64,000 nt of DNA from Streptomyces angustmyceticus. GTDB taxonomy: Bacteria; Actinomycetota; Actinomycetes; Streptomycetales; Streptomycetaceae. Location of the stretch: NCBI RefSeq assembly GCF_019933235.1, contig NZ_CP082945.1, forward strand, positions 7,043,501-7,107,500, read 5' to 3'. Positions 19,090-26,459 of this stretch are shown in pieces. Made by a program: the position numbers and the translations under genes. The notes below the pieces were generated by a model that ran no database searches, was not told the origin of the DNA, and saw only the letters and a list, made by a program, of their open reading frames with translations. The first letter of the stretch is position 1, and each line of letters starts with the position of its first letter.

Positions 19090-19716
19090 ATGCGTTCCCA
19101 CGGACACGATCACGGACATGAGCGCCGGCACGAGCACTGCGGACCCGGCGGATACGGCGGACGGGGCGACTTCCCGGGCGGCCGGGAGCGGCTGCGCGCG
19201 GCCTTCGGCCCGTTCGGCCCGCCCTTCGGGGGCCCGCCGTTCGGCGGCGGCCGGGGGCGCGGCGGACCGCGCGGCCGGGCGCGGCGCGGCGATGTGCGCG
19301 CCTCGATCCTGGCGCTGCTCAAGGACCGGCCGATGCACGGCTACGAGATGATCCAGGAGATCGCCGAGCGCAGCGGCGGGGCGTGGAAGCCCAGCCCCGG
19401 TTCGGTCTATCCGACCCTGCAGCTCCTGGAGGATGAGGGGCTGATCGCCAGCGCCAGTGAGGGCGGCAAGAAGCTGTTCTCGCTGACCGACGCCGGCCGC
19501 GCCGAGGCCGAGAGCGGTTCGGACGCTCCCTGGGAGGAGGCCGGCCGCGGCGTCGACTGGGAGGCGATGAACGAGATCCGCAAGGCGGGCGGCGGCCTGG
19601 TCGAGGCGTTCCGTCAGGTGTGGGCCACGGGTACTCCCGAACAGCGGGAGAAGGCCATGGCGGTGGTCAACAAGGCGCGCAAGGAGCTGTATCTGATCCT
19701 TGCCGAGGAGGACTGA
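19090..19716 (+). CDS. PadR family transcriptional regulator with His/Gly-rich N-terminus
   Basis: 208-residue repressor. The winged helix occupies about residues 65-145: RASILALLKDRPMHGYEMIQ, PGSVYPTLQLLEDEGLI and GRAEAE. The first 60 residues are unusual, with a His-rich start (HGHDHGHERRHEHC) and a Gly/Pro/Phe-rich stretch, suggesting metal binding or phase-forming behaviour; this is inference. A C-terminal helix follows for dimerization. ATG 19090 has GAGGG at about ten bases. No transporter gene is adjacent, so the regulon beyond itself is unclear. Confidence 0.9.
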   Translation: MRSHGHDHGHERRHEHCGPGGYGGRGDFPGGRERLRAAFGPFGPPFGGPPFGGGRGRGGPRGRARRGDVRASILALLKDRPMHGYEMIQEIAERSGGAWKPSPGSVYPTLQLLEDEGLIASASEGGKKLFSLTDAGRAEAESGSDAPWEEAGRGVDWEAMNEIRKAGGGLVEAFRQVWATGTPEQREKAMAVVNKARKELYLILAEED

Positions 19717-19850
19717 GCAGAGGCTTCGGGGGGCGAGCGGGGGCTTCGGGGGTGCTTCTCCCGGAGCCCCGGGGTCCCGGCGGTGAAGGCCGGGGGCGCG
19801 CCGGGATCGGGAGCCGCGGGTTCGGGGGCGGCTGCCGAGCGGCCGGAGGG

Positions 19851-20279
19851 TCAGGTGGCCAGGGCGGCGAGTTTGCGCAGCGACTCGTTCAGCGCGGCGC
19901 CCGCCGAGTCCTTGAGCTTGCCGGCCATCAGGGAGACCGCGGCGCCGGTGAACGTCCCGTCGATCCGTACGTCCGTCGCCCCGCCGTCCGGTGTGAGCGC
20001 GTAGCGCATCCCCAGGCTGACGCCCATCGGGCCCTTGCCCTGGATGTCGAGCAGCCGGCCCGGCTCCAGCTCCCGCACGGTCCAGACGACCTCCGCGGGA
20101 AAGCCCATCAGCTTCATGTTCTCCTCGTAGGCCGCGCCGACCTCGAGCGATTCGGGGCCGCCTTTGGGGAAGGCGGTGTGGGTGGCGTTCCACTCCCCGT
20201 AGGAGTCGAAGTCGGTGAGCCGGTCCCAGAGCTTCTCGGCCGGTGCGTCGACGCGGGCCTGCGCGGTGACTTCGGCCAT
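19851..20279 (-). CDS. SRPBCC family protein (Rv0910-like)
   Basis: 142-residue START/Bet v1-fold protein: VTAQARVDAPAEKLWDRLTD, WNATHTAFPKGGPESLEVGA, TWTVRELEPGRLLDIQG and a C-terminal helix with AGAALNESLRKLA. It is close to the mycobacterial Rv0910 type, which has been described as a toxin partner there, but no antitoxin gene is adjacent here, so a lipid- or ligand-binding role is as likely. ATG 20279 follows a GGGGTGAT sequence. Single-gene unit. Confidence 0.83.
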   Translation of the reverse strand: MAEVTAQARVDAPAEKLWDRLTDFDSYGEWNATHTAFPKGGPESLEVGAAYEENMKLMGFPAEVVWTVRELEPGRLLDIQGKGPMGVSLGMRYALTPDGGATDVRIDGTFTGAAVSLMAGKLKDSAGAALNESLRKLAALAT

Positions 20280-20619
20280 GCGATCACCCCTTCGGTGGCG
20301 GTCCCTGGCTGGTGCCGCGGAACGTAGCCCCGCGGGGGTGAAGGTTCAATACCGATGACCGACTCATTCTGATGATGCGTCAGGTTCCTGGTGAGGGGGC
20401 CGGTGGGTCGCCGGGTGAGGTGCGCGGGGGCGGCCACGACGGCCGCCCCCGGTCCGTGTCCGGCCTCCTCGGCGGCCCGCCCCGGGGTCGTATGTCCGGC
20501 CTCCACGATTCCCCCGCATCTCCTCCCCAGGGATGAGATCGCGTGCGGCCGTGCCCAACCATCGTGGGAGACGCAAATGCTCCCCGCCGGGGATGATCCG
20601 GCGTCCGGAGGCTGGTGGG
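20280..20619. other. Divergent intergenic region
   Basis: No gene supported. The stretch 20340-20390, with GATGATGCGTCAGG and TTCAATACC, is AT-richer and probably holds the promoter of the SRPBCC gene. The rest is GC-rich and shows no clear element. Confidence 0.35.
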
Positions 20620-21141
20620 GTGGAGGCTGTGCAAAACCGTACTGCGTACAGTGGCGGCGAAGGTCCCGCTCAGGAGGAGTCCGCCAGTCAGCTCACCGTC
20701 GAGCTCGCGACGGTCGTGTCCGCCGCCCGCAGGCGGGCCACCCGCGACGGAGACCGGCAGGTCGACACCGCGCATCTGCTGCACGGCCTCCTGGAATCCG
20801 ACCCCGCCGTACGCGCCGCCTTCGAGGGCCCACCGCAGGTCGCGCGGCTCCTGGGCTACCTCGTCCAGCGCAGCATCGGCTACGGCCTGCGGTGGCACGG
20901 CACCGTCGAGGACTCCGGCGCGGTCCCCGTGGTCACCGAGGGGCAGGTCCCCGGATGGTCGCCGGCCGCGGCCGCCGCCATGGACGGCGCCCTGGACCGT
21001 GCCCACGCCCGCTACGCCACCCGCGCGGGCTGCCTCGACCTGCTCGCCGCGTTGGTGGACGACCCCGAGTCCCGCGCCGTCGAGGTCCTGCGCCGGGCCG
21101 CCGTCGACACCGGCCGGCTCGCCGCCCGCCTGGACGGGTGA
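20620..21141 (+). CDS. Clp N-terminal domain protein
   Basis: About 173 residues without an ATPase domain. Two Clp-N repeats can be seen: SQLTVELATVVSAARRRATR with DTAHLLHGLLES, and a second with GWSPAAAAAMDGALDRAHAR and CLDLLAALVDDPES. Such isolated Clp-N proteins occur widely in actinobacteria and may act as adaptors or as small-molecule sensors; the function here is unknown. GTG 20620 has GGAG nine bases upstream; ATG 20593 is an alternative. It is followed after 67 bases by an EamA transporter. Confidence 0.8.
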   Translation: MEAVQNRTAYSGGEGPAQEESASQLTVELATVVSAARRRATRDGDRQVDTAHLLHGLLESDPAVRAAFEGPPQVARLLGYLVQRSIGYGLRWHGTVEDSGAVPVVTEGQVPGWSPAAAAAMDGALDRAHARYATRAGCLDLLAALVDDPESRAVEVLRRAAVDTGRLAARLDG

Positions 21142-21208
21142 CGCCCCGGCCGGAACGGACAGGGGTCTGGGGGGTCACACTGCTGACGGCGGCTGCCATG
21201 ATGACCCG

Positions 21209-22354
21209 ATGCACGCGTCTTCGGGGAGCCCGGCCGGTCCATCGACCGGCCCGGCCCAGGGAACTCCGGGGTCCCGGGGGCCCCAGCCACCACACCCCGC
21301 CCTCGGGGCGAGCCGCAGCGAGGCGTCCCGGGGACGCGGCGCCGGCCTCGGCATCGCCCTGCTGTCGGCCCTGGCCTTCGGCGGTTCCGGCGTCGCCGCC
21401 AAGCCCCTGATATCCGCCGGCCTCGAACCGCTGCACGTCACCTGGCTGCGGGTCGCCGGTGCGGCGCTGGTCATGCTGCCGCTCGCCTGGCGGCACCGGG
21501 AACTGCCGCGCCGCCGGCCCGCGCTGCTCGCGGGCTACGGCCTGCTCGCCGTCGCGGGTGTGCAGGCCTGCTACTTCGCCGCGCTCTCCCGTATCCCGGT
21601 CGGTGTCGCGCTGCTCGTCGAATACCTGGCGCCCGCCCTCGTGCTGGGCTGGGTCCGTTTCGTACAGAAGCGGCCGGTCACCCGTGCCGCCGCGATCGGC
21701 GTGGTGCTGGCCGTCGGCGGACTGGCCTGCGTCGTCGAGGTCTGGTCCGGGCTGAGCCTCGACGCCGTCGGCCTCGCCCTCGCTCTCGGTGCGGCCTGCT
21801 GCCAGGTCGGCTACTTCGTGCTGTCCGACCACGGCGGCGACGGCGACGACACCGTGGACCCGCTCGGCGTGATCGCCTACGGCCTGCTGGTCGGCGCGGT
21901 CGTCCTCACCGCGATCGCCCGCCCCTGGGACATGGACTGGTCGGTGCTCGGCGGCGGCGCGGAGCTGAACGGCTTCCAGGTGCCCGCCGCCCTGCTGCTC
22001 GCCTGGATCGTGCTGATCGCGACGGTGGCCGCGTACCTCACCGGAGTGGTTTCGATCCGCCGGCTCTCACCGCAGGTGGCCGGGGTGGTCGCCTGCCTGG
22101 AGGCGGTCATCGCGACCGTCCTGGCCTGGGTCCTGCTCGGCGAACACCTCTCCGTGCCGCAGATCGTCGGCGGCCTGGTGGTGCTGACCGGTGCCTTCAT
22201 CGCGCAGTCGGCCAAGCCGAAGACGACGGAGACGGTGCGGGTGGCGCAGGGCGGCGGTTCGGGGGACGGCGCGGGCGCCGGCGGTACGGGAGACATCCCG
22301 GCGTCCTCGGCCCCGCCGGCTCCCACCGCCCCGTCGGCGCCGTCCGGGCCGTAG
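21209..22354 (+). CDS. EamA/DMT family transporter
   Basis: 381-residue inner-membrane protein with ten predicted helices, two EamA repeats, a 45-residue polar head and a Gly/Ala/Pro-rich tail of about 45 residues. Typical sequences are ALAFGGSGVAAKPLISAGL, YFAALSRIPVGVALLVEYL and VACLEAVIATVLAWVLLGE. Members export amino acids, nucleobases or other metabolites; the substrate is unknown. ATG 21209 has a weak ribosome-binding site. First of two adjacent EamA genes in the same direction. Confidence 0.88.
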   Translation: MHASSGSPAGPSTGPAQGTPGSRGPQPPHPALGASRSEASRGRGAGLGIALLSALAFGGSGVAAKPLISAGLEPLHVTWLRVAGAALVMLPLAWRHRELPRRRPALLAGYGLLAVAGVQACYFAALSRIPVGVALLVEYLAPALVLGWVRFVQKRPVTRAAAIGVVLAVGGLACVVEVWSGLSLDAVGLALALGAACCQVGYFVLSDHGGDGDDTVDPLGVIAYGLLVGAVVLTAIARPWDMDWSVLGGGAELNGFQVPAALLLAWIVLIATVAAYLTGVVSIRRLSPQVAGVVACLEAVIATVLAWVLLGEHLSVPQIVGGLVVLTGAFIAQSAKPKTTETVRVAQGGGSGDGAGAGGTGDIPASSAPPAPTAPSAPSGP

Positions 22355-22415
22355 CGGACCCCATGAGACCTGTCTCCCGGCTCCCGGACTACCTGGGGGC
22401 GGGTCCGAAGGTGAC

Positions 22416-22445
22416 TTGTCGGCCGGTTCGCGGGCGACGTAGGGT
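22416..22445 (+). promoter_or_regulatory. Promoter of the EamA leader transcript
   Basis: TTGTCG (22416-22421) and TAGGGT (22440-22445) are separated by 18 bases. The predicted transcription start falls on or next to the ATG at 22453, so the leader-peptide mRNA is probably leaderless. Confidence 0.5.
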
Positions 22446-22452
22446 GACGATC

Positions 22453-22488
22453 ATGCATTCGACCGTGCTGCCCCCTCCCGCCGCGTAA
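22453..22488 (+). CDS. Leader peptide MHSTVLPPPAA
   Basis: An 11-codon reading frame, too short for automated callers, reads Met-His-Ser-Thr-Val-Leu-Pro-Pro-Pro-Ala-Ala-stop. Three consecutive proline codons (CCC CCT CCC) make it slow to translate. It starts where the predicted transcript begins and is followed by a terminator-like hairpin at 22510-22543 and then, at 22621, by an EamA transporter gene. This is the layout of ribosome-mediated attenuation. Confidence 0.5.
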   Translation: MHSTVLPPPAA

Positions 22489-22509
22489 GGCGGGCGGCGG
22501 CCTCCGAGG

Positions 22510-22543
22510 AAAACCCGGCCCGGGAAGGTTCCCGAGCCGTTTT
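22510..22543 (+). terminator. Attenuator hairpin upstream of EamA
   Basis: CGGGAA-GG-TTCCCG forms the inner stem, continued by CGGC/GCCG and AAAA/TTTT with a small bulge. The 3' side ends in TTTT, so this is a true intrinsic-terminator shape. It lies inside the leader, 21 bases after the leader-peptide stop and 77 bases before the transporter start. Confidence 0.6.
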
Positions 22544-22620
22544 GTCGCTGCCTGTACACGGGACCACGCGACCACTCCACGGCGCACCGCGCCGTCCTGG
22601 ATTTCCCGGAGCACCTCTTC

Positions 22621-23598
22621 ATGCATGCCACTCCTTCCTCCGCCCTGCCCGTGGGCCGGGGGCTGCTGTACGTGACGTTCGCAGCCACCGCCTGGGGCAC
22701 GGCGGGCGCGGCCGCCGCCCTCCTCTACCGCGGCAGCGGACTCGGCCCGCTCGCCCTGACCTTCTGGCGCACCTTCGGCGGCCTGCTCCTGCTGCTCGCC
22801 GTACGGGCGCTGCTGCGCCGCCGGTCCGGCGCCGCCACCGTCCCCGCCCCGCACGAGCCGCTGCGCCGGCGGGTGACCCGGACCGTGGTGACCGGCGTCG
22901 CCCTCGCCGTCTTCCAGGCGGCCTACTTCGCGGCCGTCGAAGCCACCGGACTGGCCGTGGGCACCGTCGTCACCATGGGAGCCGGCCCCGTCCTCATCGC
23001 CATCGGGGCGCGCGTGACCATGGGCGAACGGCTCGGCGGTGGCGGTGTGCTGGCCGTCGCCGGGGCGCTGGCCGGGCTGGCGGTGCTGGTCCTCGGGGGC
23101 GGCCAGGGCGCCGCCGTCCGGCTGGCCGGCCTCGGGTACGCCCTGCTGTCCGCGGCGGGATGCGCCGCGATGACGCTGGTCAGCAGGCGGCTGGGCAAGG
23201 GTGGCGGCAGCGATCCGTACGCCTCGACGATCGGCGCGTTCGCCGTGGCCGCGCTGTGTCTGCTGCCGCTCGCCGCGGTGGAGGGGCTGTGGCCCCAGGG
23301 GCAGGATCTGGGCCGCAGCCTGGTGCTGCTCGGGTACATCGCGGCGGTGCCGACGGCGCTGGCCTACGGCCTGTACTTCGCGGGGCTGGCCGCTGTCCGC
23401 GCCGCGACCGCATCGGTGATCTCGCTGATCGAGCCGGTGTCGGCCGCGGTGATCGCGGTGCTGTTCCTCGGGGAGCGGCTCACGGCGGCGACGCTGCTCG
23501 GCACCGGTGTGCTGCTGGCGGCCGTGGCCGCGCTGGCGGTGACGGAGGCGCGCGGGGCGGTGACTGCCGCGCGGCCCGCGGCGCCGGCGGGCGGCTGA
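22621..23598 (+). CDS. EamA/DMT family transporter behind a leader peptide
   Basis: 325-residue ten-helix transporter. Characteristic parts are FAATAWGTAGAAAALLYRGS, VFQAAYFAAVEATGLAVGT and SLIEPVSAAVIAVLFLGERL. The substrate is unknown. Unlike its upstream neighbour (21209), it is headed by its own promoter, an 11-residue polyproline leader peptide and an intrinsic terminator, pointing to induction by something that stalls or slows ribosomes, such as an antibiotic or proline shortage. Start ATG 22621 has GGAG ten bases upstream. Confidence 0.9.
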   Translation: MHATPSSALPVGRGLLYVTFAATAWGTAGAAAALLYRGSGLGPLALTFWRTFGGLLLLLAVRALLRRRSGAATVPAPHEPLRRRVTRTVVTGVALAVFQAAYFAAVEATGLAVGTVVTMGAGPVLIAIGARVTMGERLGGGGVLAVAGALAGLAVLVLGGGQGAAVRLAGLGYALLSAAGCAAMTLVSRRLGKGGGSDPYASTIGAFAVAALCLLPLAAVEGLWPQGQDLGRSLVLLGYIAAVPTALAYGLYFAGLAAVRAATASVISLIEPVSAAVIAVLFLGERLTAATLLGTGVLLAAVAALAVTEARGAVTAARPAAPAGG

Positions 23599-23603
23599 GC
23601 CCG

Positions 23604-23635
23604 GGTGCCCCCGGCCGGTTGTGGCCGGGGGCACC
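23604..23635 (+). terminator. Strong bidirectional terminator
   Basis: A perfect 13-base stem, GGTGCCCCCGGCC (23604-23616) with GGCCGGGGGCACC (23623-23635), and a six-base loop, five bases after the EamA stop and before the convergent PaiB gene. Confidence 0.8.
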
Positions 23636-23706
23636 GGGCACCCGTCGCGGAACCGGCCGGGGCGGCCGGAGCGAGCGGGTCGTTCGGTTGGTGCAGTCCG
23701 TGGAGT

Positions 23707-24369
23707 TCAGGAGCGGGGCCGGACGGTGGCCGTGGTGGTGGCTGCCAGCCGGCGCTGCTGGTGGGTACGGGCCGCGGCGTCCCCCGGGCCGTCGCGTTCG
23801 GCGAGGCGTTCCGAGATCCGCTGCTGGACGGCCTCGCTCCGCTTGCCCCCGTACTTGAACTTGGCGCGGACCTCGTGCACTTCGAGGCGCAGGCCACGGA
23901 TGCCGGACAGCTGTCGCCCGTACGGAGCCGCACCCGCGGCCACCGGGGCCGATCCGCCGCCCGGCTGGAAGTGGTCCATCTGGTGCTGCAGCAGCGCCGC
24001 CTTCTCCTCCGGATCGTCCACCACATGGGCGGTACAGGTCAGTTGGACCGCGGCGTAGAAGCTGGTGGGCACGCCGTGCTCGGACGGCTGGTCCTCGGCC
24101 GCCTGCCAGGGGCCGGGGATGAAGGTGTAGTCGTCCACCACGCTCAGCAGTACCGTCGGCCGGTCCTCCAGCGCGGCCCACAGGGGATTGGGGCGGGCCA
24201 GGTGGGTGACCGCCTCGCGGCGGGACGGGTCGTAGGAGAAGTGCAGTGGTTGCAGCAGCGGAGGCTCGCCGGGCCGTCCGTTGACGGCCAGCTGGCCGAA
24301 GTCGTGCGCCGCGAGCCACTGTTGCCACTCGGCGTCGTCGGTCGGGGCGTCCCAGGGATGGATCAGCAC
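23707..24369 (-). CDS. PaiB-type FMN-binding negative regulator family protein
   Basis: 220-residue split-barrel protein. PaiB features include PLHFSYDP, ARPNPLWAAL, VLLSVVDDYTFIPG, PTSFYAAVQLTCTAHVVDD and the late SGIRGLRLEVHEVRAKFKYGG. Bacillus PaiB is linked to protease and sporulation control, while many homologues are plain flavin-binding proteins, so the function is open. GTG 24369 follows GAGGAG. It lies nine bases downstream of the PPOX gene, so they form an operon. Confidence 0.85.
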   Translation of the reverse strand: MLIHPWDAPTDDAEWQQWLAAHDFGQLAVNGRPGEPPLLQPLHFSYDPSRREAVTHLARPNPLWAALEDRPTVLLSVVDDYTFIPGPWQAAEDQPSEHGVPTSFYAAVQLTCTAHVVDDPEEKAALLQHQMDHFQPGGGSAPVAAGAAPYGRQLSGIRGLRLEVHEVRAKFKYGGKRSEAVQQRISERLAERDGPGDAAARTHQQRRLAATTTATVRPRS

Positions 24370-24378
24370 GGGTGCTCC

Positions 24379-25044
24379 TCAGCGGGCGGAGAGGTACGCC
24401 GGCTCGGGGATGCCGGGTGCCAGGTCGTCGGCGGCTATGGGAGCGCCGTGCACCGGCGCCACGGGGAGGACGCCGCTCCAGTACGGCAGCGCGAGATCCT
24501 CCGGCTCGTCGCTGGGGCCGCCGCTGCGGATCTTGGCGGAGACCTCGCGCAGGTCGAGCCGGATCACCGCGGTCGCGGCCAGCTCCTTGGCGTTCCCCGG
24601 CCGGGAGTCCGCGGCACGCCCGGGCAGCACATGGTCGACGAGCGCGTCGAGCGCGGCCTTCTTCTCCTCGGGGTCGGTCACCTGGTGCGCGGTGCCGTGC
24701 ACCACGACGCAGCGGTAGTTGATGGAGTGGTGGAACGCGGACCTGGCCAGCACCAGCCCGTCGACGTGGGTGACCGTGACACACACCTCCAGCCCGGCGT
24801 CCGGTGTCTCGCCGGCCATCCTCAGCGGACGCGATCCGGTCGATCCGTGCAGGTAGAGGCGGTCCCCGACGCGGCCGTAGAGCGTCGGCAGGACGACGGG
24901 GGAGCCGTCGCGGACGAAGCCCAGATGGCAGACGTATCCCGTGTCGAGGATGGCGTGCACGGTCTCCTGGTCGTAGGCCGCGCGGTCACGGGCGCGCGTG
25001 GGGATCGTGCGCGCGGTCGGTTCGTACGCCTCGGCTCGGGCCAT
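24379..25044 (-). CDS. Pyridoxamine 5'-phosphate oxidase-like flavoprotein
   Basis: 221-residue PPOX-fold protein: RDRAAYDQETVHAILDTGYV, GFVRDGSPVVLPTLYGRVGD, LYLHGSTGS, HSINYRCVVVHGTA. FMN binding is probable. ATG 25044 is chosen because GGAG lies six bases upstream; ATG 25056 in the same frame overlaps the operator. In actinobacteria such genes often sit divergent from MocR-type regulators, as here, suggesting a link to vitamin B6 or amine metabolism (inference). Confidence 0.85.
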   Translation of the reverse strand: MARAEAYEPTARTIPTRARDRAAYDQETVHAILDTGYVCHLGFVRDGSPVVLPTLYGRVGDRLYLHGSTGSRPLRMAGETPDAGLEVCVTVTHVDGLVLARSAFHHSINYRCVVVHGTAHQVTDPEEKKAALDALVDHVLPGRAADSRPGNAKELAATAVIRLDLREVSAKIRSGGPSDEPEDLALPYWSGVLPVAPVHGAPIAADDLAPGIPEPAYLSAR

Positions 25045-25056
25045 TGCCAACTCCAT

Positions 25057-25072
25057 TGCACTAGTGCATAAT
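25057..25072 (+). promoter_or_regulatory. Palindromic operator with -10 box for MocR
   Basis: The perfect 12-base palindrome TGCACTAGTGCA (25057-25068) abuts and overlaps CATAAT (25067-25072), a good -10 box seven bases upstream of GTG 25080. The whole divergent spacer is only about 35 bases. Binding by the MocR protein would block its own gene and the PPOX operon. Confidence 0.7.
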
Positions 25073-25079
25073 CGTGTTT

Positions 25080-26411
25080 GTGCTAGGAGAGTATCGGATC
25101 GAAGGGCGGCGCGCATCGGAGATTGCCGCCAGTGTCGAGCGAGCCGTCGGTGCGGGTGAGCTCCAACCGGGCGAAGTCCTGCCCCCGCTGAGGGAGTTGG
25201 CGGTCTATCTCGAAGTCAATCCGAATACGGTCGCGGCCGCCTACCGCACGCTCCGCGATCGCGGGGTGATCGAAACGGCGGGCCGGCGCGGCAGCCGGGT
25301 GCGTCCCCGCCCGGCCAGTACCCCGCGCGAGGCGCTGCGAGTGGAGGTCCCGCCGGGCGTCCGCGACGCCTCGGGCGGAAACCCCGACCCGTCCCTGCTG
25401 CCCCCGCTCGAACGGGCGCTGGCACACGCCGCGGCGCGCAGCGCGCAGCGCCCCGTGCTCTACGGCACGCCCGCCGTGGACGACGACCTCGCAGCCCTCG
25501 CTCGCGCGGCGTTCGACGACGACGGCGTGCCGGCCGGACCGGTCGCCGTCACCAGCGGCGCGCTGGACGCCATCGAGCGGGTGCTGGCCGCCCATCTGCG
25601 GCCCGGCGACACCGTGGCGGTGGAGGACCCGGGGTGGGGCAGCCTGCTCGACCTCATCCCGGCACTCGGCCTGCGCCCCGCCCCGGTCGGGGTCGACGAC
25701 GAAGGCCCGCTGCCGGAGTCGCTGGCGCGCGCGCTCCAGGACGGCGCCCGCGCCGTCGTCGTCACCGACCGGGCCCAGAACCCCACCGGGGCCGCCGTCA
25801 GCCGCACCCGCGCCACCGAACTCCGCACCCTCCTGGCCGCGCACCCCGGCGCCCTCCTGATCGAGGACGACCACGGCCACGGCATCGTCGACCTTCCGCT
25901 CCATCCGCTCTCCGGCGTCACCGACCACTGGGTCCTGGTCCGCTCGACGGCCAAGGCGTACGGCCCGGATCTGCGCCTGGCGGTGCTCACCGGAGACGCG
26001 CTGACCATCGACCGGGTGCGGGGCCGTCAGGGTCTGGGGCCGGGCTGGGTCAGTCATCTCCTCCAGGACGCGGTCGTCCACCTCTGGCGGACGTCCGCGG
26101 TGGACCCGGAAGCGGTGGCCGGGGCGTACGGGCGTCGGCGGGACGGGCTGATACGGGCACTGGCGGAGCGCGGGGTCCGTGCCCGGGGCCGCAGCGGCAT
26201 GAATGTCTGGGTGCCGGTCCCGGACGAGACCGGCGCGGTGGCCCGACTCCTGCACTCCGGCTGGGCGGTGGCCCCCGGCGCCCGCTTCCGGATGGCCTCC
26301 CCGCCCGGCATCCGCATCACCGTCTCCGCCCTCTCCGACGACGACATCGCCCCGGTGGCGGGCGCCGTTGCCGCGGCCACGGGGGTGGGGGAGACGCGGC
26401 GGTATGAGTGA
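25080..26411 (+). CDS. MocR-type GntR/aminotransferase-fold regulator
   Basis: 443-residue PLP-binding transcription factor. The GntR winged helix is at about residues 10-75 (GELQPGEVLPPLRELAVYLE, VAAAYRTLRDRGVI). The fold-type I aminotransferase domain follows, with AVEDPGWGSLLDL, VVTDRAQNPTGAAV, LIEDDHGHG and the PLP lysine in VRSTAKAYGPDLRLAVL. PdxR is the best-known relative and governs vitamin B6 synthesis; here the divergent flavoprotein pair is the likely target. GTG 25080 fits a leaderless transcript; GTG 25074 is also possible. Confidence 0.88.
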   Translation: MLGEYRIEGRRASEIAASVERAVGAGELQPGEVLPPLRELAVYLEVNPNTVAAAYRTLRDRGVIETAGRRGSRVRPRPASTPREALRVEVPPGVRDASGGNPDPSLLPPLERALAHAAARSAQRPVLYGTPAVDDDLAALARAAFDDDGVPAGPVAVTSGALDAIERVLAAHLRPGDTVAVEDPGWGSLLDLIPALGLRPAPVGVDDEGPLPESLARALQDGARAVVVTDRAQNPTGAAVSRTRATELRTLLAAHPGALLIEDDHGHGIVDLPLHPLSGVTDHWVLVRSTAKAYGPDLRLAVLTGDALTIDRVRGRQGLGPGWVSHLLQDAVVHLWRTSAVDPEAVAGAYGRRRDGLIRALAERGVRARGRSGMNVWVPVPDETGAVARLLHSGWAVAPGARFRMASPPGIRITVSALSDDDIAPVAGAVAAATGVGETRRYE

Positions 26412-26459
26412 GGGGCGTGGAGAGGGTGGGGTGGGGGCGGGGGCGGGGCTCTGGGGGCG

